Shown one piece after another: positions 41,173 to 49,929 of a stretch of 64,000 bases of DNA (its first letter is position 1; every line of letters begins with the position of its first letter). Source of the DNA: Clostridia bacterium. GTDB lineage: Bacteria; Bacillota; Clostridia; Lachnospirales; Lachnospiraceae. Location: the NCBI GenBank assembly GCA_910574475.1, contig CAJTAT010000009.1, positions 1-64,000 on the forward strand, in the 5' to 3' direction. The notes under the pieces were generated by a model. The model was given only the letters and a program-made list of their open reading frames with translations, was not told where the DNA came from and did no database searches. The position numbers were made by a program, and so were the translations under genes.

Positions 41173-42087
41173 CTATTTTAACCGAAAGGTAATTGTATTT
41201 TCATCTTCCCAAACAGCCATATAGCCATCTTTAGAATAGTCCGAAGCTTCAAGTTTTTCTCTATTTTCCAAATTTATTACAGATATTGTGCTTCCATCAT
41301 ATCCTACGGGAACACAGAAGAAAACTTTAAATGCGTTTTTGTAATAAGCAGTTCCGTCATCTCTTTCTATCCATGTCTGCTGTACTGCTCCGGGGATTTC
41401 TAACCATTCTAATTCATAGAGACACTCGGCGTAGTCTATACCATTATAATTCACTGTGAAAAAATCTTCATTATCGGTTTCGGTCTGCTCTTCTTGGTCA
41501 AGACATGAGATACCATCATAAAAATCCCCTGGTACAATAGAATATCCTCCTACCCCATATTGGAAAGTGTTTTCATCATCAAAAACAAGAGTAGCTGTAA
41601 CAGTTTTCCATTCATACCCTTCCTTTGCTTCATGTTCACTATCAGAGACGAATGTCTCAAAATCTGAAAAAATAACTTTTCCATTTGTTAAATTGTCTGA
41701 ACTATCACATTGATTTATAAATGGATATTCTTTATCCGTTTCCGTTACATATGCAAAATTATATTTTTCAAAATCAGCCTGTAAAGGCTCTCCAACTATT
41801 TCCCCGCAAACTTCGCAGGTAGCCGCCTGTTGGTAGTTCGCTTCTGTCAGCGTGTGTTCCAATGCTTCCCCATCTGTTTCTCCACATACACTACATGTCT
41901 TGGGGGCACTGCAAGTTGCTTCTGTCCATGTATGGCCTAGAGCCTCCCCCTCTGTCTCATCGCATGTGGTGCAGGTCTTAGGAGTTGTACAGGTTGCTTC
42001 CTGCCATTCGTGGGTGTGACCGCATCCTGTAAGGGCCATGCAAACCGCAAACATTCCTACTACGCTTAACCATTTGTTGTACTTCAT
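41173..42087 (-). CDS. Lipoprotein with repeated Cys-rich units, 304 aa
   Basis: Start MKYNKWLSVVGMF at 42087; a lipobox LTGC at about residue 20 predicts lipid anchoring. Three repeated units follow: EATCTTPKTCTTCDETEGEALGH, EATCSAPKTCSVCGETDGEALEH and a degenerate third. This CTxCGxTxGE pattern is common in clostridial surface proteins and could bind metal. The remaining 200 residues are unrecognised. Inside the mobile element, so a cargo gene, perhaps for surface interaction. Confidence 0.75.
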   Translation of the reverse strand: MKYNKWLSVVGMFAVCMALTGCGHTHEWQEATCTTPKTCTTCDETEGEALGHTWTEATCSAPKTCSVCGETDGEALEHTLTEANYQQAATCEVCGEIVGEPLQADFEKYNFAYVTETDKEYPFINQCDSSDNLTNGKVIFSDFETFVSDSEHEAKEGYEWKTVTATLVFDDENTFQYGVGGYSIVPGDFYDGISCLDQEEQTETDNEDFFTVNYNGIDYAECLYELEWLEIPGAVQQTWIERDDGTAYYKNAFKVFFCVPVGYDGSTISVINLENREKLEASDYSKDGYMAVWEDENTITFRLK

Positions 42088-42188
42088 TTTGATTTCTCCT
42101 TTATGTGATTTTTTGTTATTATAGCCCAATTTGTTCTAAAAAGCAATAGAACATATTGGACTAACATATACTAAAAATGGTGAGCAGG

Positions 42189-42407
42189 ATGAAAAGATAT
42201 GAACGATTAAGGAATTTAAGAGAAGATAAGGACATGACACAATCACAGCTCGGGGAATATTTACACATTTCACAACGGGCCTATGCTCATTATGAAGCAG
42301 GCACAAGAGACATACCTGTAGAAATACTTATAAAATTGGCGGATTTTTATAATGTGAATTTAGATTATCTGGTAAACAGGACAAATAAAAAAGAACGATT
42401 GATTTAG
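42189..42407 (+). CDS. XRE/Cro-family regulator, 72 aa
   Basis: MKRYERLRNLREDKDMTQSQLGEYLHISQRAYAHYEAGTRDIPVEILIKLADFYNVNLDYLV is a full HTH_3 domain. ATG 42189 or 42177. Divergent from the lipoprotein gene. It probably controls element genes, opposite the CI-like protein at 42506. Confidence 0.85.
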   Translation: MKRYERLRNLREDKDMTQSQLGEYLHISQRAYAHYEAGTRDIPVEILIKLADFYNVNLDYLVNRTNKKERLI

Positions 42408-42505
42408 AGCGTGATGAAAAATCCTATCCGAAAAAAGAAAATTTTATCACGCTCTATCTATTTTTGTTTGTATATAAAGCTACAAGAAAACTTGCAAAAC
42501 CCAAT

Positions 42506-43204
42506 TTACTTATCAGAGTTCTTTTTTAATTTAAGTTTCTTTTGAACAACACATTTAGGAATACTTTCTGATAGCTGTTCAAAATCTATAACTTCTTGAA
42601 TTACTTTCGTTCTTTTTTGGGATGCTTTTTTGTCGTTTGTAAGAATCTCATATAAAACATTTTTTGGCAATAAAACATATTCCTCTAGTTCCTTTTCGGT
42701 TCTACTGTTTCTATACTGGTCTTTTAATTCAGCCATAACTTTTTCGGTGTCAAAAGTTCCTTTTTCTTCTAAGTTCTCAAATAATCCAAGGTTAAGCAGA
42801 AAATAATAGAAAGCTTTTTCCATAGTCAAATATAAGTATTTTTCATTTTGGAGTTCACCAGTTGATGATTTGATTTTACTGTCTGGATTTTCTATAATGG
42901 TTATTTGGTCGACAAATCCATAAGCGTAATTAAGAATTGTTTCCGGTATATCATACATATTTTCTGATTTACCAGTTAAATATTCTTTGTTGATGAAAAA
43001 TCGCATTTTTAAAGCTGAAAGGACAACTTCCGTAAGAGGACGCTTGCCATTCACATAATCTGACATTCTTTGGGGGTCTATAGCAACTTTATCTTTTAAA
43101 GCCCTAACAACATCAGCTTGTGATAAATGTAAATCTTTAAGAACAGCCTTTAACCGTTCACCTTGGATTTTTAAAAGTTCTGCATCATTTTTTGTTTTTC
43201 TCAT
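42506..43204 (-). CDS. HTH regulator with unrecognised C-terminal domain, 232 aa
   Basis: Residues about 12-80 look like an XRE-type helix-turn-helix: RLKAVLKDLHLSQADVVRALKDKVAIDPQRMSDYVNGKRPLTE. The C-terminal region is helical and ends in a Lys-rich stretch. It lacks an ImmA-like protease or LexA-type serine site. Being divergent from the replication and transfer genes, it is a candidate repressor of the element. Confidence 0.7.
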   Translation of the reverse strand: MRKTKNDAELLKIQGERLKAVLKDLHLSQADVVRALKDKVAIDPQRMSDYVNGKRPLTEVVLSALKMRFFINKEYLTGKSENMYDIPETILNYAYGFVDQITIIENPDSKIKSSTGELQNEKYLYLTMEKAFYYFLLNLGLFENLEEKGTFDTEKVMAELKDQYRNSRTEKELEEYVLLPKNVLYEILTNDKKASQKRTKVIQEVIDFEQLSESIPKCVVQKKLKLKKNSDK

Positions 43205-43405
43205 GTTCTTCCTCCTAAAATTAGTAAAATAATATATAAATTATATCACACCATCTTATAGGTAAAGCAATCGCCAAGAAAATGTTTTTGGCAAGAGTTT
43301 TAAACGAAATTGTGGTGTATCATAAAAATAACCGGTGAGGACATAAATGTACATTCAAAAAATATGAATAAGTCTGACGAGAATTGTTCAAGAAAGGAGA
43401 TTTTC

Positions 43406-43636
43406 ATGGTTGCAAAACTTTTAGGTTATTCTGATATAAATTTTGTCAGTTCAACTGGTACTCCTGTAGTTGGAAGCAATTTTTATGTTGCTTATCAAGA
43501 AGAAGGAGTTACAGGAATGAAAGCAGAACGCTTTTTTGTAAAAGATGGCATAGATTTGCCCGAATCTTTGAAGATAGGTGAACAAATTCAGATTGGGTTC
43601 AATCATAAAGGAAAGGTAGAGTCGATTACAAAATAA
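43406..43636 (+). CDS. Small element protein, 76 aa
   Basis: ATG 43406 with GAAAGGAGATTTTC upstream. Beta-rich pattern (FVSSTGTPVVGSNFYVAYQEEG, GIDLPESLKIGEQIQIGFNHKGKVESI), an OB- or SH3-like fold, comparable in size and position to the first transfer-module genes (YdcP-like) of ICEs. A short hairpin follows (43653-43676). Confidence 0.65.
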   Translation: MVAKLLGYSDINFVSSTGTPVVGSNFYVAYQEEGVTGMKAERFFVKDGIDLPESLKIGEQIQIGFNHKGKVESITK

Positions 43637-43706
43637 TTTTTATATATCATAGGGGCATTGTCAGCAATGTCCCTGTGATATTCTTTTAAGTGAAGGAGGA
43701 TAAGTA

Positions 43707-44333
43707 TTGAATACATCTAAAAATCACGTTATCAATTTTCTTAATGTGAAGAGAAGAAGAAAAGAAACATTATTTAGGCTTTATATGGGGCTACAACAAA
43801 TAAAATATCGCCCATACTATTATTTTTTCTTTTTGCCGTTGATGCTTTTGTTTGCAATTTTGTGGCGATATAGAGATAAAATGCTTCCTGCCAAATTTAT
43901 TCCTGGAAACATTTTTCCTTTGAGTTTAAAAATTGCATCAATATTTTTGCTTATGGCTTTTCTTCTGCTTACGCTTGCAATAATAAAGCAATTTGGAATC
44001 CGAGCGTCAGACAATATAGAAGGCGGACTAGTGACTGCTTTCAATGCAAAAGATTTAAAAATGGGACATCCGATTTTAATTTCAATAAAACATAAACGCT
44101 CAAGTCCAATTTTTATTTTAGAATTTTATAGTAGCATTTCTCTGGCCCGATGGAGAGAGGAACAAATTCATATTGGGGAATGCCTAAATATAGATATTAT
44201 ATCCATTGAGTATGGGGGAAAGAAAAAAAATAATGGGAATCGAAGGATTGTATATGCTACAAAAAGAGGAAAGCAAGAAAATAAGGATTTACATGATGAC
44301 GATTTAGACATGGAGCTTAAAAATGTTGATTAA
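43707..44333 (+). CDS. Two-TM protein, detached N-terminal part of an FtsK-like coupling protein
   Basis: TTG start at 43707 after GGAGGATAAG. Two membrane segments (about 37-55, YYYFFFLPLMLLFAILW and about 75-98, LKIASIFLLMAFLLLTLAII), then a basic cytosolic region with GHPILISIKHKRSSPIFILEF. The order matches the N-terminal half of TcpA/YdcQ-type motors, whose ATPase half is encoded next, overlapping by 11 bases in another frame. A genuine two-gene split is more likely than a recent frameshift because both halves have good starts and ends. Confidence 0.65.
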   Translation: MNTSKNHVINFLNVKRRRKETLFRLYMGLQQIKYRPYYYFFFLPLMLLFAILWRYRDKMLPAKFIPGNIFPLSLKIASIFLLMAFLLLTLAIIKQFGIRASDNIEGGLVTAFNAKDLKMGHPILISIKHKRSSPIFILEFYSSISLARWREEQIHIGECLNIDIISIEYGGKKKNNGNRRIVYATKRGKQENKDLHDDDLDMELKNVD

Positions 44334-45039
44334 AGTTGGGTATAGCCAGAAAGAATGGGTACTTGGTTCTAAAGCGGAAATAATGTGGGACACTACCAAG
44401 ATACCTCATTGCCTTATCGCAGGCCCAACTGGTGGCGGAAAAACGGTCTGTTCTCAACTGATTCTGAAAGAACTAATACAATGTGTAAATCAAGAGAATA
44501 TAAATATTTGCGATTTTAAGGCCGGTGGTGATTGGGATGGGATTGTCTCTAATTATGCTGAATATACGGATTGTGATGAAGTGTTGAATGAATTCTATAA
44601 AGCTTTTACAGATGCTATTAGTCAAAAACAGCATCAAGAAAAATATCTAATTTTTGATGAATTTTCAAGCTATGCTTTGAGTAAAGATACCAAAAATTTT
44701 AAAGATTTGATGTCAAAAATCAGCCACTTGGCTTTTTTGGGGAGAAGCTTTGGATACCATTTAATATTCATAAGTCAGCAATTTAACTCTAAGGTTATAG
44801 ATACGGCTATACGAGAACAATTTGGGCTTAAAATATATATGGGTTCAACTATTTCTACAGAATCAGCAACTATGTTATTTCCAAATTGTGAGATTGATAA
44901 AAGTGTACATCTACCCAGATGTTGCGGCTATGTATCTATGCCTGAAAAAGACCTTGATATTATACAAGTACCGTTTATTACCGACCCAGTGAAATTAAAA
45001 CAGCTATTGATGAAAAAGGGTAGTACATTGTTTCGCTGA
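44323..45039 (+). CDS. FtsK/SpoIIIE-family DNA-translocating ATPase (coupling protein)
   Basis: 238 aa. Walker A AGPTGGGKTVCSQ (about 27-39), KAGGDWDGI, Walker B KYLIFDEFSSY and GRSFGYHLIFISQQFNSKVID (sensor) form the motor core; it lacks membrane segments, which are supplied by the preceding gene. It would feed single-stranded element DNA to a transfer channel or other membrane pore. Ends 187 bases before rep. Confidence 0.85.
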   Translation: MLIKVGYSQKEWVLGSKAEIMWDTTKIPHCLIAGPTGGGKTVCSQLILKELIQCVNQENINICDFKAGGDWDGIVSNYAEYTDCDEVLNEFYKAFTDAISQKQHQEKYLIFDEFSSYALSKDTKNFKDLMSKISHLAFLGRSFGYHLIFISQQFNSKVIDTAIREQFGLKIYMGSTISTESATMLFPNCEIDKSVHLPRCCGYVSMPEKDLDIIQVPFITDPVKLKQLLMKKGSTLFR

Positions 45040-45094
45040 ATCAATTAAGATGGCTTGCGGTGGCGAAGCCACAAGCAAGCCATCTTAATTGATT
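45039..45094. other. Long stem-loop upstream of rep, candidate replication origin
   Basis: AATCAATTAAGATGGCTTGC (45039-45058) pairs perfectly with 45075-45094, and the loop contains an inner hairpin GTGGC GAA GCCAC. CRESS-type and rolling-circle replicons start at such stem-loops near rep. It could instead terminate the ATPase gene, although no T-run follows directly. Confidence 0.6.
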
Positions 45095-45225
45095 TATGTA
45101 AGTTGTTTAGTATTACCACAACTTATGTGTCAGTGTCAAAACATCTATAAATGCTTTAAATACGCCTGTTTCTGTCACGATATGAATGTGCCAGAACTGT
45201 GTCAAAAAACAGAAAGGAATATACT

Positions 45226-46233
45226 ATGAAAGCAAATAGATCCAAGTGCAATAACCGGCGTAGCCGAAAATATCAACTCACCTTTAACAACCCGGAAAAA
45301 CACAAGAATTGTTCCCATGAAGCAATCAAAGAAACGCTGAAAAAATGGGATAATATTTTATATTTCTGTATGTGTGATGAAGTAGCTAAAACACCACATA
45401 CGCATCTGTACATACAATTAAAGAATCCCATCTATTTTTCCAGTGTAAAAAAGTCCTTTCCGACTGCTCATATAGAAGAAGCAATGGGAAGTGCCGAAGA
45501 AAACAGGGCCTATATAAGAAAAGAGGGAAAATGGGAAAACACAGAAAAGGAGCATAGCAATTTAAAAGATACCTTTGAGGAATATGGGACAATTCCAAAA
45601 ACGGGACAAGGTAGACGAACAGATTTAGAAAACCTTTACCAGATGATTAAAGACGGTTATACCAACGTGGAAATTTTAGAGATTAACCCAGATAATATTT
45701 TGAACTTGCAACATATTGATAAAGCCCGGTTGGAAATACTCTGTAGCCGTTATAAATCAGAGCGACGTATAAATCTATTGGTAACTTATGTGTGTGGGAA
45801 AACCGGATATGGAAAGTCAAGAGATATACTAGACGCACATGGAGATGCTAATGTATATAGGGTTACAGATTACAAGCATCCTTTCGATACATATTCTGGG
45901 GAAGATGTTCTTGTGTTGGAAGAGTTTAGAAGTGACTTGCCTATTGGCAATATGCTGAACTATCTCGACATTTATCCTCTACAATTACCGGCCAGATATA
46001 ATAACCGGCAAGCCTGTTATAATTTTGTTTATATCGTGAGTAACTGGCTGTTAGAGGAACAATATCATAATATGCGTACAGAGCAGGTTGAGACATACCA
46101 GGCTTTTCTAAGGCGTATTAAAAAGGTGAGAATCTATACAGCCCCTGGCGAATACCAGGAATATAGTACGGAAGAATATTTGCAGGACTTCCATCCGGCA
46201 CTGGATTCAGAAAATCCATTTAAAAAGAATTAA
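45226..46233 (+). CDS. rep: CRESS/geminivirus-like Rep: HUH endonuclease with SF3 helicase
   Basis: 335 aa; ATG 45226 with GAAAGGAATA upstream. The HUH half shows motif I KYQLTFNNP (about 14), motif II PHTHLYIQL (HUH, about 55) and motif III NRAYIRKEG (Tyr nucleophile, about 94). The helicase half shows Walker A VCGKTGYGKS (about 195), Walker B DVLVLEEF (about 232) and motif C FVYIVSN (about 275). This order is that of Rep proteins of eukaryotic CRESS-DNA viruses and of bacterial pCRESS-type plasmids. It should nick the origin and unwind DNA for rolling-circle replication. Confidence 0.9.
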   Translation: MKANRSKCNNRRSRKYQLTFNNPEKHKNCSHEAIKETLKKWDNILYFCMCDEVAKTPHTHLYIQLKNPIYFSSVKKSFPTAHIEEAMGSAEENRAYIRKEGKWENTEKEHSNLKDTFEEYGTIPKTGQGRRTDLENLYQMIKDGYTNVEILEINPDNILNLQHIDKARLEILCSRYKSERRINLLVTYVCGKTGYGKSRDILDAHGDANVYRVTDYKHPFDTYSGEDVLVLEEFRSDLPIGNMLNYLDIYPLQLPARYNNRQACYNFVYIVSNWLLEEQYHNMRTEQVETYQAFLRRIKKVRIYTAPGEYQEYSTEEYLQDFHPALDSENPFKKN

Positions 46234-46411
46234 ATCAAATAAGGTGTAAGGGATAACTTAAAAATATAAAAATTACACAAACAATAAAATTTAACAAAAA
46301 CAAATACTATCATATATTCAATAAAATCTCTATCTTAAATCTAATAAAAAACTATCAAAAACAATTCCCAATAAATTGCAATTCCTTACACCGTTATATA
46401 AGTGGTGTGAT

Positions 46412-47623
46412 ATGAAGGATAAACAAAAAACAGACAATTTGGGACTGTCTTTATTGAAAGACGCTGTAAATTGCGGTATATTAAATATGGACAGTGTGCT
46501 TGATATGCTTATGTCATCAAAAAGAGAACAACTGTTAAAAATACATTCTTTTGCAATTACTCCGCCAACCTCGCCAAAAGGACGTTGGCAGACATATTAC
46601 AAGGATGAAACAGGAAAACGAAAGATTATCAGAGCACAAACCAAAGAAGAATTATTGGATAAATTGATTCCAATATATTTTTTAAACACGCACCTTGACA
46701 AATTGACATTTTACGGACTTTATGAGGAATGGTTGGAATATAAAGCTACTGTAACAAATAGCCCCAATACTATAAAACGCCATAAACAGCACTATCATAA
46801 ATATTTTGAGACATCCGTGTTGCATGGTATGAAAATCAAAAGAATTGATGAACTTTTGCTAGAACAGGAATGTAACCGCATAGTTAAGGAGTTTAATTTG
46901 CCAAGGAAAGAATGGTGTAATGCCAAGACGATTTTAAACGGTATGTATGAATATGCTGTGCGGAAAAAGTATCTAACAGAGAACCCCATGAACAAAGTTC
47001 AAATTCTAGTGAAATTCCGGCAAGTGGTTAGAAAGACTGGAAAAACAGAGACTTATAATTCAGAAGAACTTTCTGAATTAAATAAATTTCTTGACCGGAT
47101 GTATGAAGAAACTTTGGACGCATCTTTTCTGGCTGTTAAGGTTAATTTTCTATTGGGTCTGCGTGTAGGGGAACTGGTTGCATTAAAGTGGTGTGACCTG
47201 TGTGATAACAGTCATTTACATATTGTCCGTGAAGAAATCAGAGACCAGACAGATAATAGTTATGAGGTTGTGGAGCATACCAAAACAAACAGAGATAGAT
47301 TTGTTATAGTAATTCCAAAAGCTATGAATATTCTGAAAAGAATAGAGAAGCAAGGCGAATATATTTTTATGAGAGATGGGAAACGAATTACCTCTATTCG
47401 TATTGCAACGATTCTTCGGAAGTTTGCCAGAAGTGAGGGGGGGCCCCTTAAGTCTAGCCATAAGATGCGAAAAACCTATGCAAGCAACTTAAATGCAAAT
47501 GGTGTTCCGCTCGATTGCATCCGTGAAATGCTGGGACATAGCAATTTAAACACTACCTTGGGATATATCTACAATCCTTTGACGGAAAGCCAGACTTATG
47601 ACCTTATAACAAAGGCACTGTAG
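46412..47623 (+). CDS. Tyrosine integrase of the tRNA-Thr element
   Basis: 403 aa. Start MKDKQKTDN at 46412 (weak site; a longer start adds 12 residues). An arm-binding region (about 45-95, TYYKDETGKRKIIRAQTKEELLDKL) and SAM-like core-binding domain precede the catalytic domain: FLLGLRVGELVAL (Arg I), HKMRKTYASNL (His/Arg II), REMLGHSNLNTTLGYIY (His and Tyr). All catalytic residues are present, unlike the integrase at 3756. Its stop lies 94 bp from attR. An inverted pair GGTGTAAGG / CCTTACACC flanks the AT-rich leader. Confidence 0.92.
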   Translation: MKDKQKTDNLGLSLLKDAVNCGILNMDSVLDMLMSSKREQLLKIHSFAITPPTSPKGRWQTYYKDETGKRKIIRAQTKEELLDKLIPIYFLNTHLDKLTFYGLYEEWLEYKATVTNSPNTIKRHKQHYHKYFETSVLHGMKIKRIDELLLEQECNRIVKEFNLPRKEWCNAKTILNGMYEYAVRKKYLTENPMNKVQILVKFRQVVRKTGKTETYNSEELSELNKFLDRMYEETLDASFLAVKVNFLLGLRVGELVALKWCDLCDNSHLHIVREEIRDQTDNSYEVVEHTKTNRDRFVIVIPKAMNILKRIEKQGEYIFMRDGKRITSIRIATILRKFARSEGGPLKSSHKMRKTYASNLNANGVPLDCIREMLGHSNLNTTLGYIYNPLTESQTYDLITKAL

Positions 47624-47716
47624 CAGAACAAACGTACTGTCTTCAACTGTCTTCAAATTTCCAGACACATAAAAACAACGGAAGCACTTGAAAAATCAAG
47701 GCTTCCGCTATTCTAA

Positions 47717-47741
47717 ATCAAGCTGCTGACGGGAATCGGAC
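47717..47741. repeat. attR of the tRNA-Thr element (25 bp)
   Basis: Identical to 40910-40934. It overlaps the 3' end of the intact tRNA-Thr gene, so insertion leaves the tRNA functional. Confidence 0.9.
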
Positions 47742-47793
47742 CCGTGACCTCCGCACTACCAATGCGACGCTCTACCGACTGAGCCACAGCAGC
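47721..47793 (-). tRNA. tRNA-Thr(GGU)
   Basis: Minus strand from 47793: acceptor GCTGCTG pairs with CAGCAGC, D-arm GCTCAGTCGGTAGAGC, anticodon loop TTGGTAG (GGT), T-arm with GGGTCCGATTCCC. Integration target of the element on its left. Confidence 0.95.
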
Positions 47794-47867
47794 ATCAACG
47801 CTCAACGTGCTCAATTATAGTACCATTTATCAGGGGAAATGTCAAGACTTTTTTGATGGCACGTAGC

Positions 47868-47904
47868 GTGTAGAAGTGTGGACACATACTGCTACACCTC
47901 TCTT
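47868..47904 (+). repeat. Hairpin repeat matching 21776-21812 (inverted)
   Basis: GTGTAG (47868-47873) and CTACAC (47892-47897) flank an imperfect hairpin, followed by CTCTCTT. Found in the gap between tRNA-Thr and the CdaR-like gene. No gene lies in 47794-48060. Confidence 0.8.
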
Positions 47905-48060
47905 AACAAGTTTAAGGTACCATCACACAGACAGGTCGGTCCTGAATAATGGACTAGCCTGTTTTTCTGTTTTCCACCACAATTAGATATAGCATATAGG
48001 TTTACAGAATTCTGTCTTTTATGTTATACTAACAAAAAGAACGGACAGAGGAGGAAAAGT

Positions 48061-49146
48061 ATGATTTCCAATCAGATAATACAGACTACAATTGACGATT
48101 TGCGGACAATTACCAGGGTGGATTTGTGTGTAATGGATGTGTCCGGTACAATTACAGCGACTACTTTTGATGTAAACAATATTGCCAAAGAAATAATCAC
48201 TGATTTTGCAAATTCTCCTGCGGAAAGTCAGAGTCTTCAGGGGTGCTGCTTTTTTAAGGTGTATAACGAGGGACAATTGGAATATATACTCCTTGCCCGG
48301 GGGACCACTGAGGATGCCTATATGATTGGCCGGGTAGCAGTCAGTCAGCTTCAAGGTCTAATTGTAGCTTACAAGGAACGTTTTGATCGGAATAATTTTA
48401 TTCAAAATTTGCTACTGGACAATCTGCTACTGGTAGATATTTACAGCCAGGCCAAAAAGTTGCAAGTTAGTATTGAGGCAATGCGCGTGGTCTATCTTGT
48501 TGAGACCAAAGATGAAAAGGATGTTATGACGCTGGAAACCGTGCGCAGTATTTTTGCACCCAAATCACAGGATGTCATTACGGCAGTAGATGAAAATAAT
48601 ATTGTTGTCGTCAAAGAGGTGGGGGCAAATGATAATTATGAATCTCTGGAAAAGATCGCACAAATGTTGGTAGATATGCTGAATACAGAGGCAGTGGCCA
48701 AGGTCCGGGTATCCTATGGAACGATTGTCAATCAGTTAAAAGACGTATCCAAATCCTTTAAAGAGGCAAAAATGGCCATGGATGTGGGAAAGGTGTTCTA
48801 TCCAGAAAAGACCATTGTAGCTTATCACACACTGGGCATTGGCCGCCTGATCTATCAGCTTCCCCTGCCTCTGTGTGAGATGTTTCTCCATGAGGTATTT
48901 GGAAATGTGTCTCCAGATACTTTTGACGAGGAGACATTGCTCACCATCAATAAATTCTTTGAGAATAATTTGAATGTATCTGAGACAGCACGCCAACTTT
49001 TTATTCACCGAAATACGTTAGTGTACCGTCTGGAAAAGCTGGAAAAAAATACAGGCCTGGATATTCGTATCTTTGAGGATGCGTTGGCCTTCAAGATCGC
49101 TCTCATGGTAGAAAAATACATGGAATACCTGGAACATATTCAGTAA
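48061..49146 (+). CDS. CdaR/PucR-type transcriptional regulator, 361 aa
   Basis: An N-terminal sugar-diacid-type sensing domain (about 1-130), a central GGDEF-like segment (about 140-270, VRVSYGTIVNQLKDVSKSFKEAKMAMDVG) and a C-terminal PucR HTH (about 300-350, FFENNLNVSETARQLFIHRNTLVYRLEKLEKNTGLDIR). Start ATG 48061 with AGAGGAGG. In the family it activates carbohydrate-acid use, but here no such genes adjoin, so its target is unknown. Confidence 0.85.
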   Translation: MISNQIIQTTIDDLRTITRVDLCVMDVSGTITATTFDVNNIAKEIITDFANSPAESQSLQGCCFFKVYNEGQLEYILLARGTTEDAYMIGRVAVSQLQGLIVAYKERFDRNNFIQNLLLDNLLLVDIYSQAKKLQVSIEAMRVVYLVETKDEKDVMTLETVRSIFAPKSQDVITAVDENNIVVVKEVGANDNYESLEKIAQMLVDMLNTEAVAKVRVSYGTIVNQLKDVSKSFKEAKMAMDVGKVFYPEKTIVAYHTLGIGRLIYQLPLPLCEMFLHEVFGNVSPDTFDEETLLTINKFFENNLNVSETARQLFIHRNTLVYRLEKLEKNTGLDIRIFEDALAFKIALMVEKYMEYLEHIQ

Positions 49147-49181
49147 TCAAAAAAGATTCATTAAGAAAAGCATCATAAAAA

Positions 49182-49227
49182 GAAGGGCTGTCTCTGGAAA
49201 CAAAATCTTTCCAGGGGCAGCCCTTTT
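49182..49227. terminator. Bidirectional terminator
   Basis: AGGGCTGTCTCTGGAAA pairs with TTTCCAGGGGCAGCCCT and is followed by TTTA. It ends the CdaR-like gene and the leftward DUF1836 gene. Confidence 0.8.
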
Positions 49228-49239
49228 ACTAAGATATTA

Positions 49240-49866
49240 TCATTCCTCGTCCTTTTCTCTTTTCTTTCCCTTCTTTTCTGGTCTGGGAAGCTGGTCAATC
49301 AGCTTTTCTATCACAGATTTTTTCACATACACGTCAAAGCTTAACATACAGATAAAAGAAAACAATTGCAGGAAGTCTTTATCTTCATCTGGAACCTCCG
49401 TAAAGGTGCCCCGGGAGGTCTTATATTTTTCAACAAGATTTTCCTTCATCACTTCAACCTCTGACTTTTCCAGGCTGAATACTTCTGTGTAAATGTCATC
49501 CAATTGAAGGCTGTGATCCGTGTGAAAATATTTCTCTGTCAACGGAGAGAGCAAACTCTGGATGTCGCTGATAGATAAAATATTTTTAAAATAATAAATA
49601 AAGATGAGAAGAAGCATATGCTCCTTGGAATATTTCTTTTTATCTGGTGGAGGAAGCAAATTATTCTTGGCATAATTATTGATCATGGTTTTCGTCAAAA
49701 TCTTATCTTCCTCATAGCGCTTGGAGGATTTGAGCTGACGGTCCATAAAAGTAGTCACCTGATCCATATATAAATCAATTCCCGGCACATCCTCCGGCTT
49801 AATATAGTCAATTTTATTCAAGCTTTCTAATATGCTCTCCAAAATATTTTGGGCATCTATCGTCAT
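49240..49866 (-). CDS. DUF1836 family protein
   Basis: 208 aa. The pattern TKTMINNYAKNNLLPPPDKKKYSKEHMLLLIFIYYFKNILSISDIQSLL is the DUF1836 signature and resembles a winged-helix region. Widely conserved in Firmicutes, function unknown. Start MTIDAQNIL at 49866. Confidence 0.85.
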   Translation of the reverse strand: MTIDAQNILESILESLNKIDYIKPEDVPGIDLYMDQVTTFMDRQLKSSKRYEEDKILTKTMINNYAKNNLLPPPDKKKYSKEHMLLLIFIYYFKNILSISDIQSLLSPLTEKYFHTDHSLQLDDIYTEVFSLEKSEVEVMKENLVEKYKTSRGTFTEVPDEDKDFLQLFSFICMLSFDVYVKKSVIEKLIDQLPRPEKKGKKREKDEE

Positions 49867-49929
49867 AGTAATCACCTCAGAACATATTATATAGTATTCA
49901 AAACCATATGACAAGAGGTAAAAATCTTT

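Larger units (their letters stand above)
40910..47741. mobile_element. Integrated element in tRNA-Thr(GGU) with CRESS-type Rep
   Basis: Bounded by exact 25-bp repeats, about 6.8 kb. Order: lipoprotein, two HTH regulators facing each other, a small protein, a split FtsK-like motor, a stem-loop, a HUH-SF3 Rep and an integrase next to attR. No relaxase besides Rep is visible, so it would replicate by rolling circle after excision and may be mobilised by a helper (inference). Similar logic to the ydcP-ydcQ-ydcR side of ICEBs1/Tn916. Confidence 0.85.

Noticed and set aside
41173..42087. Repeated CTxCGET units as a transposon or zinc-finger array
   Set aside because: They follow a lipobox and are a common module in clostridial surface proteins.
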